From contig JAUWXZ010000007.1 in the NCBI GenBank assembly GCA_030616125.1, forward strand, positions 1-14,052: DNA of 14,052 nt, given 5' to 3'. Under the pieces are notes generated by a model. That model saw nothing but the letters and a program-made list of their open reading frames with translations, made no database searches and was not told the DNA's origin. The translations under genes were made by a program, and so were the position numbers. The DNA is from Candidatus Aenigmatarchaeota archaeon. GTDB taxonomy: Archaea; Aenigmatarchaeota; Aenigmatarchaeia; CG10238-14; SCSR01. Of the stretch, positions 1-6,709 are shown piece after piece; position 1 is the first letter of the stretch, and every line of letters begins with the position of its first letter.

Positions 1-216
1 GTAACCGTTTCTGGAGTTACAGAAGTTTCGCATATTCCGTCACTGATATCAGGATATAACTTGATTGGTGCACCTTCCGCTCCTACCTCTGCAAGCTCTC
101 TTTGTAGTATAATTGATGGCCCGTACTATTGGGACGCGGATGCACAAAATTGGGAAGAGATAGACCCAATGGATACGCTTGAATCTAAAATGGGTTATTG
201 GCTAAAATGTTCCTAA
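1..216 (+). CDS. C-terminal fragment of a secreted/surface protein
   Basis: An open frame enters from the left edge and ends at TAA (214-216), giving the last 71 residues. The start is outside the window. The stretch has the look of a repeat found at the ends of archaeal secreted proteins: GYNLIGAPS near residue 29, then PYYWDADAQNWEEI, then LESKMGYWLK just before the end, resembling the pattern 'GWNLIG ... W ... LEPGKGYWVK'. No membrane anchor is visible. It is convergent with the pilin-like gene, with a 20-base gap. A cell-surface or extracellular role is an inference from this weak motif; the exact family is not identified. Confidence 0.6.
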   Translation, partial: VTVSGVTEVSHIPSLISGYNLIGAPSAPTSASSLCSIIDGPYYWDADAQNWEEIDPMDTLESKMGYWLKCS

Positions 217-236
217 TAGTGTTGAGTTAGTCCAAT

Positions 237-665
237 TCAGCTAGGAGGATTCCATGTTTCATGAAAAAGGCTATTTATCTGTATCTGTGGTGAACTGAAC
301 GTTAAATTGAAATCAACAACTGCTGGTATTTCTTCTCCATTTGGAAGTTCACATGGAGATTCAAATTCATAAAATAAAATCAGCTTTCCTTTTCTTATAG
401 CGTATAACTCGACAAAATTTTTATATTCTCCCAAGTTATATTTGAGTTCCTCACAACTTTTACTTTCAATTACAACTAACATAGCCTTTTCCTTAACATT
501 GTTAAAAATGAACGGCTCTTCTCTTAAAGCAACTTGAGAAGTATCTGGTATGGTCAAAGGTTCGATCCACCCACCGATAACAAATAAAACACTTACAATC
601 ACAAACGCAGACAAAATAAAAAATTGTGCTTTAGATTTTGACAAATTGCGCGTGTGGGATACCAT
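237..665 (-). CDS. pilin-like (class III signal-type) membrane protein
   Basis: About 142 residues from ATG at 665. The N-terminus has basic residues followed by KSKAQFF and a hydrophobic stretch of about 20 residues (residues 15-34), similar to the K-G/A-Q-F-F leader of archaeal type IV pilin-like proteins, whose leader would be cut just before or near the Gln. The rest is a soluble extracytoplasmic domain with two cysteines (in SCEEL and SPCELP) that could form a disulfide. The start overlaps the end of the DUF424 gene by 35 bases. TTG at 668 (one codon upstream) and TTG at 644 are alternatives, the latter reducing the overlap to 14 bases. It is the last gene of the minus-strand cluster. 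The pilin assignment rests on the leader alone. Confidence 0.6.
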   Translation of the reverse strand: MVSHTRNLSKSKAQFFILSAFVIVSVLFVIGGWIEPLTIPDTSQVALREEPFIFNNVKEKAMLVVIESKSCEELKYNLGEYKNFVELYAIRKGKLILFYEFESPCELPNGEEIPAVVDFNLTFSSPQIQINSLFHETWNPPS

Positions 666-921
666 CAATTAAAATAATGTTTTCTCTTATAATAAAACCA
701 TTTTTTTTTGCTAGATCAATAATATTTCTCCCAATTAAATTTCCAATAGTAGCTTTTTTCATGAGTTTTAAGGCGATGTTTGTATCAATTAATTTTTCAC
801 CGTAAAAATCTTTGCTAATTTTAATTTTAAACTCCTTTCCAACTTTTTTGTTTAACAATTCCTCATCACAAATTGCAATTACCAAATTATATTTTGTTGA
901 AAAGATTTTGCCCCAAAACAT
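631..921 (-). CDS. DUF424 family protein
   Basis: 96 residues beginning MFWGKIF and ending GIPHAQFVKI. The order of conserved blocks (an N-terminal beta strand, CDEELL, a KKATIGNLIG segment and a final GIPHAQ) matches the archaeal DUF424 family, a small protein of unknown function widespread in archaea. The family's usual length is about 95-105 residues, so this copy is complete. It starts 8 bases after the aIF2-beta stop and is almost certainly cotranscribed with it; such proximity suggests a translation-related role, but that is guilt by association. Its 3' end overlaps the next gene. Confidence 0.8.
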   Translation of the reverse strand: MFWGKIFSTKYNLVIAICDEELLNKKVGKEFKIKISKDFYGEKLIDTNIALKLMKKATIGNLIGRNIIDLAKKNGFIIRENIILIDGIPHAQFVKI

Positions 922-929
922 CCTAAAAC

Positions 930-1340
930 CTATATTTGTCTTGCAGGAGTTTTTGCACCGCAGGCTTCACATTTTATAAATAGAGAATTACCTTCTTTAA
1001 TAAGTTTTGTATCCGGTTTATTACATATCTTACAAAAAACAAATTCTTTTACGTAGCTCTCAATTTTATTTTCTAAAATTTCTTTAGGAACTTTTCTTTG
1101 CAAAATTAAAATATTATTTTGAATGTTTCCTGGTGTTGCCAATTCTTTAAATAAATACTTTGATAAATGGCTTGAATCCCTTCTCAATGCAGACAAAATT
1201 TCTCCAAAATTTTTTACAAGTGTTTTATTTCCTTGAACTTCTATAACAACTTCTGGAATTTTAAATCTTTCACCGGAAGAAACTTTTTTTGGTATTTTTT
1301 CAATCGCTTTTTTAAGCAATTCTTCATATTCAAAACTCAT
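930..1340 (-). CDS. eif2b: translation initiation factor aIF2 subunit beta
   Basis: 136 residues, the usual length for the archaeal beta subunit of the heterotrimeric factor that carries initiator Met-tRNA to the small ribosomal subunit. The N-terminus (YEELLKKAIEKIP) is the helix that contacts the gamma subunit. The middle (residues ~25-90) is the alpha/beta core, with LRRDSSHLSKYLFKELATPG. The C-terminus is a zinc ribbon with C103, C106, C124 and C127, followed by PARQI. The 45-base gap to the upstream gene contains an A/T-rich TATA-like block (about 1366-1380) and GAGATGAT just before ATG, so it may have its own promoter while sitting inside the mcm cluster. Confidence 0.93.
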   Translation of the reverse strand: MSFEYEELLKKAIEKIPKKVSSGERFKIPEVVIEVQGNKTLVKNFGEILSALRRDSSHLSKYLFKELATPGNIQNNILILQRKVPKEILENKIESYVKEFVFCKICNKPDTKLIKEGNSLFIKCEACGAKTPARQI

Positions 1341-1385
1341 CTTATCATCTCTAATTATTTAATGCTAACTTTAAATAAAGAGAAT

Positions 1386-2117
1386 TTATACTTTTTTTAA
1401 CACTGCTGGTTTTGGTTCATATAAAATTCCAGAAGAGAGCAAATCATTTATTGAATTTTCAACTACACTTTCAGGTAGGTTGCACAACTCTAATAGTTTA
1501 CCTATTTCTACACCTTCTCCCTTATCTAAATTTTTCATCAACTCAAGTATTTTTGGCTTATAATCAATATCTTCTAGTTGTTTAAACTCTAAAATTACTC
1601 GCAAACATTCATCGTCCAAATCAAATTTTTGCTTTACATGACTTTTTAATTCTTCTTCTGAGAGCTCATTTTGCAAACCTTTAATTTCTTCAACCATTTT
1701 TTTCTGTGGAATCAATTCATCTAAAATTTCTAATTTTCTTAAACTTTCATAGTTCGGATCCTCAATTTTATTGATAATTTCAGTGTTAACATAAACCTCT
1801 CCATTAAATTCTTTTAGTTTACCTATAACCAAAACCAAGTTTCCCAATTCAATATTTTTTAACAGATCAACCTTTTCTTTAAAACTTTTTACTCTTATAG
1901 CTTGGCTGCCATCATCTAGGGTAATCGTAGAATAGTTTTCATCTTCACTTAAGAATTTATCTGTGACAGAGCCAACTAAATTTACCCTGGAAATTTTTTC
2001 ACCCAGGGGTGTTATTAAGTAGCTAGGTTTCATTTCTTCTTTGTTTCCTGGAAAAAATTTTCCATTGACCAAGTCAAAAATTCTAACTTTTTTTGCTGGC
2101 AATCTTTTTATCATCAT
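1386..2117 (-). CDS. RPA-associated OB-fold protein (COG3390-like)
   Basis: 243 residues. The N-terminal half (about 1-115) reads as an OB fold: RIFDLVNGKFFPG, then SYLITPLGEKISRVNLVGSV, ITLDDGSQAIRV and LVLVIGKLKEFNGEVYV. The 'YLITPLGEKISRV' block is typical of archaeal RPA-associated proteins (COG3390), which assist the single-strand DNA-binding RPA. The C-terminal half is helical, with a region like a winged helix near the end (LLELCNLPESVVENSINDLLSSGILY). Its ATG overlaps the mcm stop as ATGA, so the two are translationally coupled, fitting a joint role at the replication fork. Whether it binds ssDNA itself or acts with another RPA subunit cannot be told from the sequence. Confidence 0.75.
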   Translation of the reverse strand: MMIKRLPAKKVRIFDLVNGKFFPGNKEEMKPSYLITPLGEKISRVNLVGSVTDKFLSEDENYSTITLDDGSQAIRVKSFKEKVDLLKNIELGNLVLVIGKLKEFNGEVYVNTEIINKIEDPNYESLRKLEILDELIPQKKMVEEIKGLQNELSEEELKSHVKQKFDLDDECLRVILEFKQLEDIDYKPKILELMKNLDKGEGVEIGKLLELCNLPESVVENSINDLLSSGILYEPKPAVLKKV

Positions 2118-4123
2118 AACTTTTGCACAATGCCAATTTTTGGTGAATAAAGTATACCTTCTGAGAGCATTTTCCTTAAAATTTCTTCAGCATTATCTAC
2201 TCCTTCTTCTACTCCCCTTTTTACAATTTCTTCTGTTGGAATATCCTTTCCGTAAATTTTTCCAAGGTCCCCCAATAGATCTAGCATTATTCTGATTTTG
2301 CTTCTTTGAGCGGATGTGACCCTTAATCCTTCAGCTCTGTCTATATCAATTTTTCCTGTTTCTGGCTCAAAACCAAATTGTCTCAGCGAAGCTTTCATCA
2401 AGTTTATAGCACGCAAAGCATCTTCTTCAGTTACCCTATCTCTCAATTGCACTTTTGCAGAAGCCTCTGCTAGTCTAATCAAAGCCTCATACTGTCTTAA
2501 AGTGATTGGAACTGGTGCCTCTTCAGAAGTAACTCTTTCTCTTAATTTAACAAAAAAATTTTTTATACTTTCTCCAGCTTCTCTTGATAGTTTTGGATGA
2601 CAATTTTTTCTTGCATATGCAATATATTTTTTAAATAAATTAATTTCAATTACTGGAGAAACTTCATCTTCTCCAAAATGTCTAGCCTTCAAAATATGAT
2701 CGGCTATCTTTGCATCTATTTCGGGGTTTGGGATATCTCTTAAGGCAAATTTTAAATCAAACCTAGCAAGAATAGTTTCTGGAACATTTATTTGTTCCCT
2801 TATAGGTAAATAGGGGTCGAATCTTCCTAGCTTTGGATTCCCCCCTCCTAGTATAGCAGTTTGCGCTGGTAAAGTAGCCACTATATTTGCCTTCGCAATA
2901 CTTATGGTTTGCTGTTCCATCGCCTCGTGCAGCGCAATCAAATCTGTTTTTTCTATTTTTTCAAATTCATCTATGGCGCACAAGCTACGATTGCATAAAA
3001 CTAAAACACCGGCTTCCAAAACCCATCCACCTAAAAATTCTTCATCTTTTATTACTGAAGCAGTAAGTCCAGCTGCGGTGACACCTTTTCCCGAAACATA
3101 CCTTCCACGAGGAATTAAACTTGAAACAACTTTCATCAATACAGATTTTGCGGTCGATGGGTCTCCAACTAACAAATAGTGAATATCTCCTCTTACTCTT
3201 GATTTATCTTTTTGTATATGTGCTTCTCCACCAAACAACTGTAGAGCGATAGCTTCTTTTATTTCTTCTAGTCCATACAAAGCTGGGGCAATTGAACCTA
3301 TTAATTTATTATAAATTTCTGGATCCTTTGCTAGTTCTAAAATTTTATTTTCATCTTCTGGGGTAATTTCCAATTCTTCCCATTCAAGTTCTACAGCTTC
3401 AACAAAATTGGCATCAATGTAAATTTCTAGTTGCCTAGATATAGTTCCTTTAACTCTTTTTGGTAATTGCTTCAAAATTCCTACAATTTTTATTCGATTT
3501 CCAGGGTCAGTTTTATTTCTCATTTTAGGTGAGGTTAAATCTTCTTTCAAGAATACCATTATCTCAGAAGGTCTTTCTCCAGTTGTAATTTCAGAGGGTT
3601 CTTCTATTGCAACCCATCTGGCATCATAAAGCTTTTGGTCAATTAATCTAAATCCTCTTGTATTACCACAATCGCACCTTATTGGTGGTCTAATCATTCT
3701 TTCTTTCTGAATTACATAGATTCTAGCTTCGCATTCAGGACAAGAAAAAACTGCTTCAGAAACTTCTGGCCTAACCTCGCTAGCCCTCTTAACAATTCCA
3801 TCAACAACAACAATTTTTCCTATATGCTCAGCTCTTATGTTTCTAATTCTTATTTGTTTACTTTCTGGTAGATTGAAAAATCTAATTTTCAATTTTGCTT
3901 CAGCCAAACCTGTATCAATTAACTTAATAGAATCCTCTACTAATGAAATATTTTCTTCTGGATTTTCTAGAATAGAATCAGGCAACTCAACATCAAATTT
4001 ATCTAGCAAAGAAAAATCTATATTAATAAATTTTTTTCCTTCAGTTGCAGCACTAATTAAATCATTCTTATAGAAATCATTCAAAAATTCAGAAAATTTT
4101 TCAGTTATTTCTTCTTTTTCCAT
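2114..4123 (-). CDS. mcm: replicative DNA helicase MCM
   Basis: 669 residues, full length for an archaeal MCM, the hexameric 3'-5' helicase at the fork. N-terminal region about 1-250: helical A domain, zinc-binding module with C128, C131, C150 and C152, and OB fold. The AAA+ domain has Walker A GDPSTAKS (320-327), Walker B LCAIDEF (381-387) and arginine finger LARFDL (R454). The sensor-1 Asn lies in GGGNP (426-430), where AANP-like residues are more usual. The C-terminal 70 residues form a winged helix (TEEIVKRGVEEG). A TATA-like box about 32 bases upstream of ATG implies a nearly leaderless transcript. The stop overlaps the RPA-associated gene by 4 bases. Confidence 0.97.
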   Translation of the reverse strand: MEKEEITEKFSEFLNDFYKNDLISAATEGKKFINIDFSLLDKFDVELPDSILENPEENISLVEDSIKLIDTGLAEAKLKIRFFNLPESKQIRIRNIRAEHIGKIVVVDGIVKRASEVRPEVSEAVFSCPECEARIYVIQKERMIRPPIRCDCGNTRGFRLIDQKLYDARWVAIEEPSEITTGERPSEIMVFLKEDLTSPKMRNKTDPGNRIKIVGILKQLPKRVKGTISRQLEIYIDANFVEAVELEWEELEITPEDENKILELAKDPEIYNKLIGSIAPALYGLEEIKEAIALQLFGGEAHIQKDKSRVRGDIHYLLVGDPSTAKSVLMKVVSSLIPRGRYVSGKGVTAAGLTASVIKDEEFLGGWVLEAGVLVLCNRSLCAIDEFEKIEKTDLIALHEAMEQQTISIAKANIVATLPAQTAILGGGNPKLGRFDPYLPIREQINVPETILARFDLKFALRDIPNPEIDAKIADHILKARHFGEDEVSPVIEINLFKKYIAYARKNCHPKLSREAGESIKNFFVKLRERVTSEEAPVPITLRQYEALIRLAEASAKVQLRDRVTEEDALRAINLMKASLRQFGFEPETGKIDIDRAEGLRVTSAQRSKIRIMLDLLGDLGKIYGKDIPTEEIVKRGVEEGVDNAEEILRKMLSEGILYSPKIGIVQKL

Positions 4124-4149
4124 ACTACTATTGTTATAACTTTAATTAA

Positions 4150-4160
4150 TTTTATATTTT
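4150..4160 (-). promoter_or_regulatory. TATA box of the mcm cluster
   Basis: On the minus strand the block reads AAAATATAAA, centred about 32 bases upstream of the mcm ATG (4123). With the archaeal spacing of about 25 bases from TATA to transcript start, the RNA would begin only a few bases before ATG. No Shine-Dalgarno is visible there, which fits leaderless initiation. Confidence 0.5.
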
Positions 4161-4196
4161 CCTAATATTTGAAATCTTTCAAAAAGTCCTTTGAGT

Positions 4197-4754
4197 TTAC
4201 CTAGCTTTACTTATAGCACCGATCAATTTTAATTTTTTGTAAACTTTTCCCAAAGCTTCTTTAATATCTTTCATATTCCTAGCTCCAGTACAAATAATTT
4301 TACCAGTACCGAAAAATAAAAATGCAACCTTAGGTTTAGTCATTCTATAAACCAATCCAGGAAACTGTTCAGGCTCATACTCAGACTCTTCCAATTTAAA
4401 TGCAATTGTATCAAGATTTAGACTATTGTCTATTTTAGCAGAGGCAACTATATTTTCAACTTGAACCTCAAATTCTTTAGGTGCTTTTGTTCCAGATGAT
4501 CGTACAACTTTTACTACTTTATTAAAAACTTCTTTAATATCTTTCATATTCCTAGCTCCAGTACAAATAACTTTACCAGTACCGAAAACTAGTGCAGCCG
4601 CTTTGGGGTTTTTCATTCTATAAACCAATCCAGGAAACTGTTCAGGCTCATACTCCATTCCCTCTACTTTAGAAACAATTTTATTTAAAGGTATGGTAAT
4701 ACCCAAAGATACTGAAGCAACTATGTTTTCAACTTTTATTCCAAAATTAACCAC
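4197..4754 (-). CDS. tbp: TATA-box binding protein TBP
   Basis: About 185 residues from GTG at 4754; a second in-frame GTG at 4781 adds nine. Two pseudo-symmetric TBP lobes are clear, each with VENIVAS, YEPEQFPGLVYRM, FGTGK and CTGARNMKDIKE, spaced 91 residues apart. TBP binds the promoter TATA box and recruits TFB and RNA polymerase. I prefer 4754 because the TATA-like sequence at 4793-4802 would place the transcript start near 4770, after 4781. The upstream region carries an exact 27-base tandem duplication and a strong inverted repeat. At DNA level the two lobes share 59/60 and 43/43 identical bases (4256-4315 versus 4529-4588; 4340-4382 versus 4613-4655), far more than expected for ancient lobes. 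Confidence 0.97.
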   Translation of the reverse strand: MVNFGIKVENIVASVSLGITIPLNKIVSKVEGMEYEPEQFPGLVYRMKNPKAAALVFGTGKVICTGARNMKDIKEVFNKVVKVVRSSGTKAPKEFEVQVENIVASAKIDNSLNLDTIAFKLEESEYEPEQFPGLVYRMTKPKVAFLFFGTGKIICTGARNMKDIKEALGKVYKKLKLIGAISKAR

Positions 4755-4800
4755 TTTATCACATTTTTTATATTTAACCACTTTATCACATTTTTTATAT
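4747..4800 (-). repeat. exact 27-base tandem duplication over tbp start
   Basis: Two perfect adjacent copies, 4747-4773 and 4774-4800. On the minus strand each copy reads ATATAAAAAATG followed 6 bases later by GTGG, so each contains a TATA-like block and a GTG in the tbp frame. Because 27 is a multiple of three, the downstream copy stays in frame with tbp. The duplication leaves two candidate start codons (4781 and 4754) and two TATA-like blocks. Confidence 0.95.
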
Positions 4801-4802
4801 AT
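4793..4802 (-). promoter_or_regulatory. likely TATA box of tbp
   Basis: The minus strand reads ATATATAAAA here, the best TATA match upstream of tbp. A start 25 bases downstream falls near 4770, leaving a leader of about 16 bases before GTG 4754. The TATA-like copy at 4764-4773 is too close to the coding frame to serve the same start. Confidence 0.4.
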
Positions 4803-4806
4803 TAGT

Positions 4807-4844
4807 AAAGGTATTTAAAGTGTTTTTAAATACCTTTCGAAAGG
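4807..4844. promoter_or_regulatory. overlapping inverted repeat and palindrome upstream of tbp
   Basis: A perfect 13-bp inverted repeat (arms 4807-4819 and 4825-4837, AAAGGTATTTAAA, 5-base spacer) overlaps a perfect 12-bp palindrome CCTTTCGAAAGG (4833-4844). It fills the gap between the nuclease stop codon (4846) and the tbp TATA block. It could be a terminator hairpin for the nuclease gene (there is no long T-run after it) or an operator controlling tbp. Its position just upstream of the TATA box favours a regulatory site, but this is inference. Confidence 0.5.
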
Positions 4845-4845
4845 C

Positions 4846-5319
4846 TTAAATATAAATTTCAAGTAAAAAATTATCCAATTTCCACACAGGAACGATAAAA
4901 ACATTGTTTTCTTTTACTAAATCTTCCTCTAGTAAAGTTACAACCAAAGGAAAAAATTTACAATTTTTATTTATCTTAAATGTGTTTTTAATGATTGGAT
5001 TCTTTTTTATAAGATTTTCAAGTTCTTCAGCTCTTTTTTCTTGATTTTTTGCAGCATGTCTTAAACCAGTTTTTTTGTATCTTCCTTTGCCCCATTCTTT
5101 ACAATCTACGCAAAAGACTATATCACTTTTCATTGCAATAATATCAATTTCAAATCTTCTTTTTGTCTTAAATCTGAAATTTTGTTTAACTTTAAATTCA
5201 TTTCTTCTAAAAATTTCTGCGATTACCTCCTCAAATTCCTTCCAATTGAAATTTTCTAAAATTTTTTCTATGGTCTCACCTTTCAATAAACTAATTTTTA
5301 TTTTTTCTAGACCAATCAT
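4846..5319 (-). CDS. PD-(D/E)xK nuclease, restriction-endonuclease-like
   Basis: 157 residues. The central part has the layout of the Mrr/Holliday-resolvase-like nuclease fold: a helix FEEVIAEIFRRNEFKV (E30, E31 or E35), then RRFEIDIIA with D59, then a strand ending VDCKEW with D72 and K74, i.e. D-x12-D-x-K. A basic helix follows (GLRHAAKNQEKRAEEL). No DNA-recognition or methylase partner is near, so a housekeeping repair or structure-specific nuclease is as likely as a restriction enzyme. ATG at 5319 faces the + strand gene starting at 5340, leaving only 20 bases for both upstream regions. The family is not identified precisely. Confidence 0.7.
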   Translation of the reverse strand: MIGLEKIKISLLKGETIEKILENFNWKEFEEVIAEIFRRNEFKVKQNFRFKTKRRFEIDIIAMKSDIVFCVDCKEWGKGRYKKTGLRHAAKNQEKRAEELENLIKKNPIIKNTFKINKNCKFFPLVVTLLEEDLVKENNVFIVPVWKLDNFLLEIYI

Positions 5320-5339
5320 ATAATAATTGAGGTAAGAAA

Positions 5340-5723
5340 ATGGGTTTAACTTATGCTTTATTTCATGCTTTAGTTCATTTAATAATTGTAATAGGAATTT
5401 GCTTTATTTTTAATTTAAATTGGTCCGGTTTTATTTTAGTTTTATTTGCTCAATGTGTTATAGATTTGGATCATATTCCATTTCTTAAAAAGCGTGGTAT
5501 CAAGTATTGGTTTAAAACAGCATGGGTGTCTCCAGTGCCTCGAAAATACCCATTTCATAATTTTTTATCGATAATTATTTCTCTCGTTTGCTCAATTTTA
5601 ATTTTAGATCCAAGATTTTTTCTTGTAGGACTTTGTTTTTTGTCAATTGCTCTACATTTACTGTGGGATTTGGTTGAAGATGTCTTTATATTCAAACTTG
5701 GTATGAGTCATTGGAAAGTATAA
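5340..5723 (+). CDS. YdjM-like membrane-bound metal-dependent hydrolase family protein
   Basis: 127 residues with about four hydrophobic segments (residues ~8-25, 28-46, 74-90, 92-108). Polar residues typical of the LexA-regulated YdjM/DUF457 type membrane hydrolases sit in or next to membrane segments: DLDH (D42, D44, H45), FHN (H73) and HLLWD (H106, D110), plus H9 and H13. These could bind metal. The substrate is unknown. GAGGT at 5329-5333 ends 6 bases before ATG and fixes the start. The gene precedes rnhB by 33 bases and may share its transcript. Confidence 0.6.
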   Translation: MGLTYALFHALVHLIIVIGICFIFNLNWSGFILVLFAQCVIDLDHIPFLKKRGIKYWFKTAWVSPVPRKYPFHNFLSIIISLVCSILILDPRFFLVGLCFLSIALHLLWDLVEDVFIFKLGMSHWKV

Positions 5724-5756
5724 ATAGAAAAAACTAAACTGAAAGTAGGTGATTGT

Positions 5757-6449
5757 ATTTTAATCTGCGGCATCGACGAAATCTTTTTAAGACGTTAAGC
5801 TGGTCGTGGAGCACTTATAGGTCCAATGGTAATAGCTGGAGTAACAATTGATAAAAACTATGAAAAGAAATTAGTAGCTTTTGGAGTAAAAGATTCGAAA
5901 AAATTATCTCCAAAGAGAAGGGAAGAGCTTGCGAAAGAGATTGAGAAAATAGCAAAAAACATTGTTATCCTGAGTGTGCAGGCCTGTAAAATTGATAGTT
6001 ATAGAGCAAAAGGAATAAACCTTGATAAAATCGAAGCGATAAAAATGGCACAAATAATCGAGATGTGTGACGGAGACAAAACATATATTGATTCTTTAGA
6101 ACAAAATTCAAAAAAATTTAAGAGCTTGGTAGTTTCTTTCCTTAAAAACAAAAAATTTAATCTTGTGGTAGAAAATTATTTGGATGAATCTGTTCCTGTG
6201 GTTTCCGCTGCTTCAATAATCGCAAAGGTAGAAAGAGACAAAGCTATAGAAGAAATCAAAAGAAAAGCTGAATTTGATTTTGGAGTTGGATATAGCCATG
6301 ACTCAAGGACAATTGAATTTGTTGAAAAGTTAATAAAAGAAAAAAAAGAACTACCTTTATATGTTAGAAAATCATGGATTACTACTAAATTGTTACAAGA
6401 AAAATCTTGGCAGAGGAGAATAAAAGATTTCATAAAGAAAATTAAATAG
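5757..6449 (+). CDS. rnhB: ribonuclease HII interrupted by an 18-base intron-like insert
   Basis: Exon 1 (5757-5780) encodes x-L-I-C-G-I-D-E; bases 5781-5798 are an insert ending in stop TAA; exon 2 (5799-6449) continues A-G-R-G-A-L-I-G-P and 207 more residues. Joined, the product is 224 residues, normal for archaeal RNase HII, which cuts the RNA strand of RNA-DNA hybrids. The active site is then complete: D7 and E8, the GRG motif, D in TYIDSL and D in AKVERD, with S in SAASIIAKV. Without removal, translation stops six codons after E8, and the ATG at 5826 would give a protein lacking D7, E8 and GRG. No ATG/GTG/TTG is in frame upstream; ATT at 5757 follows AGGTGAT (5747-5753), which fits a near-cognate start. 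A simple pseudogene is the main alternative. Confidence 0.85.
5781..5798 (+). other. putative 18-base mRNA intron in rnhB
   Basis: The insert ATCTTTTTAAGACGTTAA lies between codons GAC GAA and GCT GGT. The RNA can fold as GACG (exon 1) paired with CGUU, a 3-base bulge AAA, an inner helix UCUU:AAGA closed by UUU, and a 3' bulge AAG. Cutting each bulge after its second base removes exactly these 18 bases. The flanking outer helix is imperfect (CGGC:GCUG after a small internal loop), so it is a relaxed bulge-helix-bulge. AA at both junctions means the ends could slide by up to two bases without changing the joined sequence. Confidence 0.6.
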
Positions 6450-6456
6450 TTATAAA

Positions 6457-6708
6457 GTGAAAAAAATGAATCAAGATCAAATTACTGTAATAACATTTTC
6501 TGCTCTTGGGGTAATGGCAGGAATAATTTCAAATTTTTTTGCAGGTTTTCTTTCTTTTTTAATTCCTTCAATTGTTTATTTTGCAGCATGTTTTTTGCTA
6601 ATAAGATCTGGTAAATCTAAAAAAACCAGTTTAATTCTTAATAGTCTTGTAACTTTTATCTTAGTTTGGTTACTAGTTTGGATTTTTTTGTATAATTCGG
6701 GGTGGTAA
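6457..6708 (+). CDS. small hydrophobic membrane protein
   Basis: 83 residues from GTG 6457, or 80 from ATG 6466. It is almost entirely hydrophobic, with about three membrane segments (residues ~9-27, 30-47 and 58-79) separated by a basic loop RSGKSKK near residues 51-57. No signature motif is recognised. It lies 7 bases after rnhB, and its stop (6706-6708) sits directly inside the region used as ribosome binding site for aspS, so the three genes look cotranscribed. Function unknown. Confidence 0.65.
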   Translation: MKKMNQDQITVITFSALGVMAGIISNFFAGFLSFLIPSIVYFAACFLLIRSGKSKKTSLILNSLVTFILVWLLVWIFLYNSGW

Positions 6709-6709
6709 T

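Noticed and set aside
2316..4073. Several + strand frames opposite mcm
   Set aside because: Low-complexity serine/phenylalanine-rich shadows of the strongly supported minus-strand helicase gene.
4747..4800. CRISPR-like repeat
   Set aside because: Only two abutting copies with no spacer between them; it is a tandem duplication, and no cas genes are present.
5826..6449. RNase HII starting at ATG 5826
   Set aside because: The product would lack the catalytic D-E pair and GRG motif that are encoded just upstream on both sides of the insert.
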